DNA from: Bacteroidales bacterium
GTDB lineage: Bacteria > Bacteroidota > Bacteroidia > Bacteroidales > JALTDM01
DNA: 13,526 bases
Direction of reading: 5' to 3'
Assembly: GCA_026996635.1 (NCBI GenBank)
Contig: JALWKH010000234.1
Coordinates: 1-13,526 of the forward strand
Position 1 is the first letter of the stretch; every line of letters starts with the position of its first letter. The notes beneath the pieces were generated by a model that did no database searches, was not told the origin of the DNA, and worked only from the letters and a program-made list of their open reading frames with translations. Both the position numbers and the translations under genes were made by a program. Of the stretch, positions 7,830 to 13,526 are shown one piece after another.

Positions 7830-8873
7830 ATGATAAACCTTAAAAATCCCACGCCGCTGTCTCTGACAATATTTGCAGCAGCGGTGGTGTCCTTGTTATC
7901 TTTTATTCTGTTTTTAATTTACAGCAACGATTTTTCAAAATCTTTACTTGTTTCGTCAACGATTTTTATTCTCTCATTTACAATCTTCTACCTTACTCTC
8001 AGGCACTTTATTTACAGGAAGATAAAAGTTATATACAAAACAATTTTTGACTTCAAAAACACAAAAGACACGGTAATAAAAGATAAGCTGGACCTGTCAA
8101 AAGATATTTTGAGCAATACGGAAAATGATGTTAAAAACTGGATAGAAGCAAAAAGTGAAGAAATTAGTAAATTAAAAGAACAAGAAAAATTCAGGCGTGA
8201 ATTCCTGGCAAATGTATCTCACGAATTACGCACCCCCATTTTTAATATTCAAGGTTATTTGGAAACACTCTTTGAAGGAGGAATAAATGACGAAGCAATA
8301 GCCAAAGATTATTTGAACAAGGCATTAAAAAATGTGGAACGGCTTGATGCTATCATTTCCGACCTAGAAAAAATTTCGCAATTGGAAAGCGGAAACACAA
8401 ATTTAGAATTTGAAAACTTTGAGATAAAAAAACTCGTAAACGATGTTATAGAAATAATGTCGTACAAAGCCAAAAAGAAAAAAATAAAGCTCGGATATAA
8501 AAGAAGTTGCTCATTCAGTGCTGTTGTAAACGCTGACAAAGAAAAAATAAAAGAAGTGCTTATAAATCTCATTTCCAATGCCATAAGATATGGAAAAGAA
8601 GGCGGCGTAGTTCTTATCGGATGTTATGATTTGGACAAAAAAATCTTGGTGGAAGTTTCTGATGACGGGATAGGTATCCCCAAAGAACATTTGCCATACA
8701 TTTTTAACAGGTTCTACCGGGTAGATAAAAACAGGTCTCGAAAAGACGGTGGTACCGGACTGGGGCTTTCCATTGTAAAACACATTATTGAAGCACACAA
8801 TCAAAAAATAAATGTAAGAAGCACACCCGGTGTAGGTTCTACTTTCGGTTTTACTTTGGACAAAGCAAAATAA
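7830..8873 (+). CDS. PhoR-like sensor histidine kinase with minimal periplasmic loop
   Basis: The 347-residue protein has two membrane helices (about 11-31 and 39-59) joined by only about seven residues (SNDFSKS). The cytoplasmic part holds a short linker and coil (about 70-120), a HisKA domain with phosphoacceptor His131 in SHELRTP, and an HATPase_c domain. In the latter the N-box LINLISNAIRY includes Asn246 and Asn250, the G1 box is DDGIGI (278-283), the F-box region is IFNRFYRVD, and the G2 box is GGTGLGLSIV (307-316). All residues expected for activity are present. There is no HAMP, PAS or extracytoplasmic sensor domain. The ATG abuts the stop of the DUF4340 gene, so it is very likely in the gldFG operon. 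No response regulator follows; a terminator and a convergent gene come next. The signal is unknown; the topology suggests sensing within the membrane or from a partner protein. Confidence 0.9.
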   Translation: MINLKNPTPLSLTIFAAAVVSLLSFILFLIYSNDFSKSLLVSSTIFILSFTIFYLTLRHFIYRKIKVIYKTIFDFKNTKDTVIKDKLDLSKDILSNTENDVKNWIEAKSEEISKLKEQEKFRREFLANVSHELRTPIFNIQGYLETLFEGGINDEAIAKDYLNKALKNVERLDAIISDLEKISQLESGNTNLEFENFEIKKLVNDVIEIMSYKAKKKKIKLGYKRSCSFSAVVNADKEKIKEVLINLISNAIRYGKEGGVVLIGCYDLDKKILVEVSDDGIGIPKEHLPYIFNRFYRVDKNRSRKDGGTGLGLSIVKHIIEAHNQKINVRSTPGVGSTFGFTLDKAK

Positions 8874-8879
8874 CAAAAA

Positions 8880-8902
8880 AGGCGGACAACGCCGCCTCTT
8901 TT
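8880..8902. terminator. Bidirectional terminator between the gldFG-kinase operon and the FW/GH99-like gene
   Basis: The stem aggcgg (8880-8885) pairs with ccgcct (8892-8897) around a 6-base loop. On the plus strand it is followed by ctttt. On the minus strand it is followed by a T6 run (the A run at 8875-8880). It sits between convergent stops at 8873 and 8927 and probably serves both, more strongly on the minus strand. Confidence 0.75.
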
Positions 8903-8926
8903 GTTCGTATGATAACCACATACCGC

Positions 8927-11674
8927 TTATTCAACAAGCAGTTTCTTTGTAACAACTGACTTATTACCAAGCACTTTAATCAAATACGTTCCCTTAATCA
9001 ATCCTAAATCCACAGGTAATTTATCAGTTGATTTTGTAACAGTCTTTTCAAAAATAATCTTTCCAGACACACTCATTACCAAAATCTTGTCTCCTGCTTT
9101 TAAATCTCCTTCCAACACAAAATTTCCACTACTTGAAGGATTAGGATAAATACCGATATTGCGGGTTATTTGTTGTTTTGGATTATTTGTATAATCAACA
9201 ACCGTAATCGGCTTAACTATAGAATCACCGAACCAAGTAACATTTTCCTGCAACATTCTCCAGTGTGTCATAAAAGTCCCCACTGTATCGGGTGCAATTA
9301 TCGGAATATTAAATTCTATCACTCTTCCTCTAAAGATACCACGATAAGTAGAAATTTCGTTTGTATTGTCATCAATAGGATAACGACCGGATCCGAACAT
9401 CACAGGATCAGCAAATTCTTCTTCGGCAAATTTAAAATCATCAGCACCCTTCCACATCATATCACCGTCATTTCTTACGATAACAGTTGCCCAAACAGTG
9501 TCTCCACGCAACACGGTATCCGGGATGTTGTGCCACAATATTGTTGATGCATAATCATCATAAACATTAAATTGTCTGGCACCTACATAAGTATCCCACA
9601 AATATTCATACGGGTCATCACTGTCCGACCAAACATCAGTATCCGTATTTGTTGAAATACGGAAAATAGTATCTGTCCTTGCAGCAAAAATGCCACTACC
9701 CTCATCATATTCGTTAAAACTTTCTATTTGTACACGATCTATATTTGCGGCATTATCTATCACTTGTTGCCAGCTGTCACGATAATGTGTGCCACCGTCT
9801 CTCGGCAAAATATACCCCGGGTCTCTAACATTCTTATCCCAATATCCCGGCTTCAACAAGCAAGTATTTGTACCGTTATAATCCGTTTCATGATAATATT
9901 CTTGTAATTCGAATTGAGCAACCTTTTCATCGGCAAAATTGAAAGAAGGAGAAATTTCATTTGTTATCATTCTTATATCATTATTGAAAATAGGATGATC
10001 CTGACCAAATTCGGCACTTAACCTGCTGGTAATATCGTTTCTTGTCATTTGATCGTAATTATCAATCTTAGTATGAACATGCCAAATATTTAGCACAGGA
10101 TGTCCATCAAGAGTGTATATATAATCATCGGCATATGGATCTGTATTTACTGCATAATATTGCCTGTAAAACCTTATATAATGCCATACTATTTCATCTT
10201 TACCTGCTTCTGTACTTGCATCACCATGATATCCAAGCAAATCATATGTAATAATCGGATCAAAAAATGGACAAACCTTAGGAACATTCCAACCTTCAGA
10301 CCTTAACTGGTACAGTGCCATAAATAAATTACCCCGCTCCAATTCGGTAGTCGGTATCACAATCACATATAATACATCCACACCAGCCATCATCAATTGT
10401 TTAACCATCCTCTTCCAAAACTCAACACTACCGTCCCACTGGTCTCTTCCTTCTATTGGAATCCACGGACCGCTGTATTGCCAATCACCGGGACCGTACC
10501 AATGGAAAAATGTAGTACCTATTACATGGTCATCAATATGAAAGTTGTACGAAGGTGTGAACAAACTGTCTTCCAAATCATTCATCACAGGGATAAATGC
10601 CCAATCCGTAGAATCTCCAAACCATTGTACCCCGTCTTGTACCATACGCCAATGGAATATATAAAGACCTTCATCCGTTGGAGCTTGTAATGTTGCACTA
10701 AAAGTTACAGTATCTCCGGGTAATACATCATGCGGTAATTCTAAACGCCCCACACCGAAGAATTGATTGTCGGTTGGATCTTGTGTGCCCAATCGGTACA
10801 AATCGGAAGAAGTCCAAGTTGTCGTACCCGTATTTCGCATCGTAATACTCACATCGAATGATTCACCCGGATGTAACCTTTCTGGAACCCCAGAAAAAGA
10901 AACAAACTCTGCATCATTTACATTTGCTACGGTTATTTGTACATTTGGAGTATAATCACCAAACCATTCTACACCGTCTTGTACCATACGCCATTGGAAA
11001 TCATACACACCTTCACCATTAGGAGCCGTACAATCAAATGTAAACGTATATTCATCTCCGGGTGCAACAGTTACACTATTATCCAAATATATTCTATTTG
11101 TTCCCCATGTATAATTGTCTTCCGGATTTTGAGATCCTAATTTATAATTATCTGAAGCAGTCCAATTTGTAGTTCCTCCATTACGCATTGTAATGCTTAC
11201 CGTAAAAGTTTGCCCCGGCGCCACAGTCGTAGGAACATTCTGCGATACAAAAATTGCCCCGTTTACCGGGTTGTTTGTAACATTTATTTGAACATTTGTT
11301 GTTAAATCACCAAACCATTCCACTCCGTCTTGAACCATTTGCCACTGGAAATCATAAAGACCTTCGGTACTAGGTGCCGTACAATCAAATGTAAATGTAT
11401 ATTCATCTCCCGGATTTACGGTAACACTATTATCCAAATATATCCTGTTGGTGCCCCATGTAGTGTTGTCTTGAGGGTTTTGAGAACCTAACTTATAATT
11501 ATCTGCATAGGTCCATGCAGTTGTTCCTGTATTACGCATTGTAATACTCACGGTAAATGTTTGTCCGGGATTCACCGCAGTGGGAACACTCTGCGATACA
11601 AATGCTGCATTATTTTGGGAATACCCCCACAATACATTCACAAACAAAATAAGCAATAATATAATCCTTCTCAT
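8927..11674 (-). CDS. T9SS-secreted multidomain protein: three FW (NBR1-like) domains, GH99/GH71-like domain, fourth FW domain
   Basis: The 915-residue protein starts with a signal peptide (MRRIILLLILFVNVLWGYSQ). Residues 22-133, 138-251 and 254-365 are repeats of the four-tryptophan, Ig-like domain known from NBR1 (N_BRCA1_IG). Trp54/73/111/120 and Trp171/190/228/237 supply all four in the first two; repeat 3 has Trp287/342/351 with Phe in the second position. Residues 372-705 look like a GH99/GH71-type barrel: TTFFHWYGPGDW (387-398), VDVLYVIVIP, YILPRDGG (621-628), and FNEYDEGSGI (653-662). In the last motif Glu655 and Glu658 have the i, i+3 spacing of the paired acidic residues of GH99 enzymes. 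A fourth FW domain is at about 708-827 and a T9SS type A domain at 836-915 (IGIYPNPS to KKLLVE). A surface or released glycan-acting protein is inferred; the substrate is unknown and it may be non-catalytic. Confidence 0.85.
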   Translation of the reverse strand: MRRIILLLILFVNVLWGYSQNNAAFVSQSVPTAVNPGQTFTVSITMRNTGTTAWTYADNYKLGSQNPQDNTTWGTNRIYLDNSVTVNPGDEYTFTFDCTAPSTEGLYDFQWQMVQDGVEWFGDLTTNVQINVTNNPVNGAIFVSQNVPTTVAPGQTFTVSITMRNGGTTNWTASDNYKLGSQNPEDNYTWGTNRIYLDNSVTVAPGDEYTFTFDCTAPNGEGVYDFQWRMVQDGVEWFGDYTPNVQITVANVNDAEFVSFSGVPERLHPGESFDVSITMRNTGTTTWTSSDLYRLGTQDPTDNQFFGVGRLELPHDVLPGDTVTFSATLQAPTDEGLYIFHWRMVQDGVQWFGDSTDWAFIPVMNDLEDSLFTPSYNFHIDDHVIGTTFFHWYGPGDWQYSGPWIPIEGRDQWDGSVEFWKRMVKQLMMAGVDVLYVIVIPTTELERGNLFMALYQLRSEGWNVPKVCPFFDPIITYDLLGYHGDASTEAGKDEIVWHYIRFYRQYYAVNTDPYADDYIYTLDGHPVLNIWHVHTKIDNYDQMTRNDITSRLSAEFGQDHPIFNNDIRMITNEISPSFNFADEKVAQFELQEYYHETDYNGTNTCLLKPGYWDKNVRDPGYILPRDGGTHYRDSWQQVIDNAANIDRVQIESFNEYDEGSGIFAARTDTIFRISTNTDTDVWSDSDDPYEYLWDTYVGARQFNVYDDYASTILWHNIPDTVLRGDTVWATVIVRNDGDMMWKGADDFKFAEEEFADPVMFGSGRYPIDDNTNEISTYRGIFRGRVIEFNIPIIAPDTVGTFMTHWRMLQENVTWFGDSIVKPITVVDYTNNPKQQITRNIGIYPNPSSSGNFVLEGDLKAGDKILVMSVSGKIIFEKTVTKSTDKLPVDLGLIKGTYLIKVLGNKSVVTKKLLVE
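10580..11611 (-). repeat. Three tandem in-frame repeats encoding FW (four-tryptophan) domains
   Basis: Repeat units of about 340 bases lie at 11611-11276, 11263-10922 and 10915-10580 in transcription order. Units 1 and 2 are very similar even at the DNA level; for example the block starting caatcaaatgtaaa recurs at 11389 and 11031, with mostly silent differences. Unit 3 is clearly more diverged. A fourth, more distant copy is at 9553-9194, beyond the GH99-like region. These are coding domain repeats, not mobile or CRISPR repeats. Confidence 0.85.
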
Positions 11675-11689
11675 AAGCCGTTTTTTTTA

Positions 11690-11697
11690 CAAAGATA
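11690..11697 (-). promoter_or_regulatory. Predicted -7 promoter element of the FW/GH99-like gene
   Basis: Read on the minus strand this is TATCTTTG, a perfect TAnnTTTG. It ends 15 bases before the ATG at 11674, and an A8 run (T8 on the plus strand, 11681-11688) lies in the predicted leader. The nearest TTTG upstream (G at 11723) is 25 bases away, longer than usual, so the -33 element is uncertain. Confidence 0.5.
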
Positions 11698-11736
11698 AAA
11701 ATAGAATAGAAAATTTAAGTCTCAAAAAAACAAAAA

Positions 11737-11770
11737 TTGAGTCTCATTTTAATAAAATGTTTTATTTTTG
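11737..11770 (+). promoter_or_regulatory. Predicted promoter of the universal stress protein gene
   Basis: TATTTTTG at 11763-11770 matches TAnnTTTG perfectly and ends 20 bases before the ATG at 11791. A TTG at 11737-11739 lies 23 bases upstream of it and could serve as the -33 element. The region also holds the predicted promoter for the divergent gene. Confidence 0.5.
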
Positions 11771-11781
11771 TTAAATAAAAC
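11759..11781. promoter_or_regulatory. Inverted repeat overlapping the usp promoter, possible operator
   Basis: gttttattt (11759-11767) and aaataaaac (11773-11781) are perfect reverse complements over nine bases around a five-base spacer. The dyad covers the -7 element and the likely transcription start of the stress protein gene, a position suited to a repressor site or a 5' mRNA hairpin. In AT-rich DNA such dyads also arise by chance. Confidence 0.3.
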
Positions 11782-11790
11782 GAGAAAATA

Positions 11791-12627
11791 ATGGCAAACA
11801 TATTGGTTCCAATAGATTTTTCGGAAATCTCTTTAAATGCTCTTAAGCATTCATACATAATATCATCTTTGTATCAAGCATCAATCAACATGCTGTATGT
11901 TGTAGAAACAGGAAACCCATTGTTTAACTTTGTAAATACAAATGAGCTTGACGAGCTAATCGGAAGAGTAAAACATAAATTTGAAGAACTCAAACAAGAA
12001 ACGGAAAAAGCAATAGGGCTTCCGGCAAATTATTTCATTGAAAAAGGCAATGTTGTAGATGCTATACTCAAAAAAGCCAAAGATTTAGATATTGAGTTGT
12101 TGGTAATGGGAACAACAGGGTCAGGCGATATCAGGAAAAAAATTATTGGAACTAACACATTGAGAGTCATTAAAGAAACCTCATTCCCCGTATTATCAAT
12201 AAAAAACATTATTCCTCCGAGAAAATACAAAAAAATTGTACTTCCATTGGATTTAACCAAAGAGACCACACAAAAAGTTAAGTATGCAATAAAATTTGCT
12301 AAATTTTTCGGCGCAAGCATCCATTTGATTTCTGTGGTAACCACTGATAACTACATTATTCACGATACTTTAATTTTCAAATTGGAACAAACAAGCAGAA
12401 AAATAGAAGCCGAAGACATAGAGTGTACTTCTAAAATCGAGTACGAAAACAACTCTCCAGTAAAAGTAGCTCACAAGATACTCAACTATTGCTATGAAAT
12501 TTCCGCAGACCTGATAATGATAATGACACAACAGGAAACGGGTATAAAAAAATTCTTTTTGGGATCACTGGCTTCCGAAATAGTTAATAAAGCCAATTTA
12601 CCTGTTTTAAGTATAAACCCTAAATAA
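11791..12627 (+). CDS. Universal stress protein with two tandem Usp domains
   Basis: The 278-residue cytoplasmic protein holds two Usp folds, about 1-138 and 146-276. Domain 1 starts MANILVPIDFSE with the nucleotide-site Asp9. It carries an intact ATP-binding signature G-2x-G-9x-G-(S/T): Gly107, Gly110, Gly120-Thr121. Domain 2 starts KIVLPLDLT, but the matching segment MTQQETGIKKFFLGS lacks the first two glycines, so it probably does not bind ATP in the usual way. Two-domain Usp proteins of 270-300 residues are common in Bacteroidota and act in stress or growth-arrest responses, often with unclear targets. It is divergent from the FW/GH99-like gene and has its own TAnnTTTG promoter. The following gene begins 50 bases later, with no clear terminator between them. 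Family identity is firm; the specific role is unknown. Confidence 0.92.
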   Translation: MANILVPIDFSEISLNALKHSYIISSLYQASINMLYVVETGNPLFNFVNTNELDELIGRVKHKFEELKQETEKAIGLPANYFIEKGNVVDAILKKAKDLDIELLVMGTTGSGDIRKKIIGTNTLRVIKETSFPVLSIKNIIPPRKYKKIVLPLDLTKETTQKVKYAIKFAKFFGASIHLISVVTTDNYIIHDTLIFKLEQTSRKIEAEDIECTSKIEYENNSPVKVAHKILNYCYEISADLIMIMTQQETGIKKFFLGSLASEIVNKANLPVLSINPK

Positions 12628-12677
12628 AATTTCCCTCAAAAGACAAATTTTTAATATCTTGCCAAAAATTTTATTAT

Positions 12678-13526
12678 ATGAAAAATCTTTTCTTTTTAAT
12701 TCTTTTACATGTCTTTGCATTATTTTCCAATGCACAGAATTATGACTGTTACACTGTAGTAGTAGGAAAAAAAGCCTCAAAAACAGGAACTGTTTTAGTA
12801 GGACATAATGAAGACGACTGGGGAAACAAAATTGTAAATCTTTTCAAAGTTAATGCTTCCGGCAATACGGGATCCCGAGAAATACAGCTACACCGTGGCG
12901 GCACAATAAAACAAGACGGCAAAACCAACTCTTATATACTTATTGAAACAACTACCGAAGAATTTGGCGATGTTTATCTAAATGACCACGGAGTTTTTAT
13001 CTGTTCCAACGCTTGCCCGTCAAAAGAAGACAAAGCAAAAGGATTGCTTGGATATGAATTAAGAAGAATTATTGCAGAAAAAGCCAAATCTGCGAAAGAA
13101 GGCGTTAAAATAGCAGGCAAACTCATCAGCAAATACGGTTATGCTTCATCCGGCAGAACTTATTGTATAGCAGATACCTCCGAAACGTGGTTGCTTGCCG
13201 TTGTAAAAGGTAAACACTGGGTAGCGCAACGTGTCCCAGACGATAAAGTAGCAATAGTGCCAAACTACTACACTATCGAGTCGGTAAATTTAAAAGACAC
13301 TTCAAACTTCCTCGGCAGTAAAGACATAATCAAATATGCAATAAAACGCAAATGGTATAACCCCAAGAGCGGAGAACCTTTTAGTTTCAGAAAAGCATAC
13401 GGTTCTTATGCCTCACTGTATTCCATAGGAAATATTCCAAGGCATTGGGCAGGCATCAATTTACTTTCAAAGAAAAAGTTTCCTTACAATACAGAACTGC
13501 CTTTTTCATTTGAACCGGAAAAAAAA
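12678..13526 (+). CDS. Secreted C69-family dipeptidase, 3' end outside the window
   Basis: From the ATG at 12678 the frame is open for 283 codons to the window edge. A signal peptide (about 1-20, ending SNAQ) is followed by NYD and then CYTVVVGKKAS, with VLVGHNEDDWG at 40-50. This is the N-terminal signature of peptidase family C69 (N-terminal nucleophile hydrolases; dipeptidase/secernin group), and Cys24 would become the nucleophile after removal of the preceding residues. Further family-like segments are DVYLNDHGVFICSNAC (98-113), YGYASSGRTYCIAD and VAQRVPDDKVAIVPNYYTI (182-200). The missing C-terminal part prevents a check for a T9SS domain. The expected role is hydrolysis of dipeptides outside the cytoplasm. 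A near-match promoter TATCTTG (one T short of TAnnTTTG) ends 16 bases before the ATG. Confidence 0.85.
   Translation, partial: MKNLFFLILLHVFALFSNAQNYDCYTVVVGKKASKTGTVLVGHNEDDWGNKIVNLFKVNASGNTGSREIQLHRGGTIKQDGKTNSYILIETTTEEFGDVYLNDHGVFICSNACPSKEDKAKGLLGYELRRIIAEKAKSAKEGVKIAGKLISKYGYASSGRTYCIADTSETWLLAVVKGKHWVAQRVPDDKVAIVPNYYTIESVNLKDTSNFLGSKDIIKYAIKRKWYNPKSGEPFSFRKAYGSYASLYSIGNIPRHWAGINLLSKKKFPYNTELPFSFEPEKK

Noticed and set aside
8511..8921. A 136-codon minus-strand frame antisense to the kinase
   Set aside because: It covers the conserved ATPase domain of the kinase and spans the terminator; its product has low-complexity aromatic runs typical of shadow frames.
10580..11611. Regularly spaced similar DNA blocks, considered as CRISPR or transposon repeats
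   Set aside because: The period is about 340-350 bases and in frame, and the blocks encode protein domains; there are no short repeats with spacers and no transposase.
9170..11774. Several short plus-strand frames opposite the FW/GH99-like gene
   Set aside because: All lie antisense to a continuous 915-codon gene with clear domains; none has a credible protein or promoter.
12634..12677. AT-only inverted repeat (aattttt...aaaaatt) between the stress protein and C69 genes as a terminator
   Set aside because: The stem is short, has no GC pairs and no following T-run, so it is indistinguishable from AT-rich background.

Overview
This window comes from a member of the Bacteroidota. Three proteins end in type IX secretion (T9SS) type A sorting domains, gliding-associated gldF and gldG are present, exported proteins carry signal peptides ending in Ala-Gln, the DNA is AT-rich, Shine-Dalgarno sites are mostly absent, and several genes have the Bacteroidota -7 promoter element TAnnTTTG. 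The genus cannot be fixed from this stretch; class Bacteroidia (Bacteroidales/Marinilabiliales-like or Flavobacteriales-like) is my best reading.

Layout. The 5' end of radC runs off the left edge on the minus strand (1-189). On the plus strand follow elbB (301-963) and two tandem paralogous T9SS cargo genes of unknown function (980-2002 and 2110-3129), each followed by a hairpin terminator. A convergent minus-strand gene (3180-4268) encodes a PagL-like outer-membrane protein. It is divergent from a tight plus-strand operon, gldF - gldG - DUF4340 protein - sensor histidine kinase (4328-8873), whose genes overlap or abut. A bidirectional terminator at about 8880-8902 separates this operon from a convergent minus-strand gene (8927-11674). 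That gene encodes a 915-residue secreted protein with three N-terminal four-tryptophan (NBR1-type Ig-like) domains, a GH99/GH71-like domain, a fourth such domain and a T9SS signal. Divergent from it lie a two-domain universal stress protein (11791-12627) and a C69 dipeptidase gene cut by the right edge (12678-13526).

How the genes fit together. GldF and GldG are the permease and periplasmic-facing accessory subunits of the GldAFG ABC transporter; the ATPase gene gldA is not in the window. The DUF4340 protein is probably a further envelope subunit, because the GldG-like plus DUF4340 pair recurs outside gliding bacteria. The kinase has two membrane helices joined by only about seven residues and no partner response regulator nearby, so it may read the state of the membrane or transporter rather than a soluble ligand. 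The three T9SS cargo proteins, the PagL-like protein and the C69 peptidase make much of the window envelope- or surface-directed. radC, elbB and the stress protein are cytoplasmic housekeeping or stress genes.

No tRNA, rRNA, CRISPR array, insertion sequence or phage gene was seen. No gene-free stretch exceeds 300 bases; the longest are 190-300 and 11675-11790, both holding promoters.
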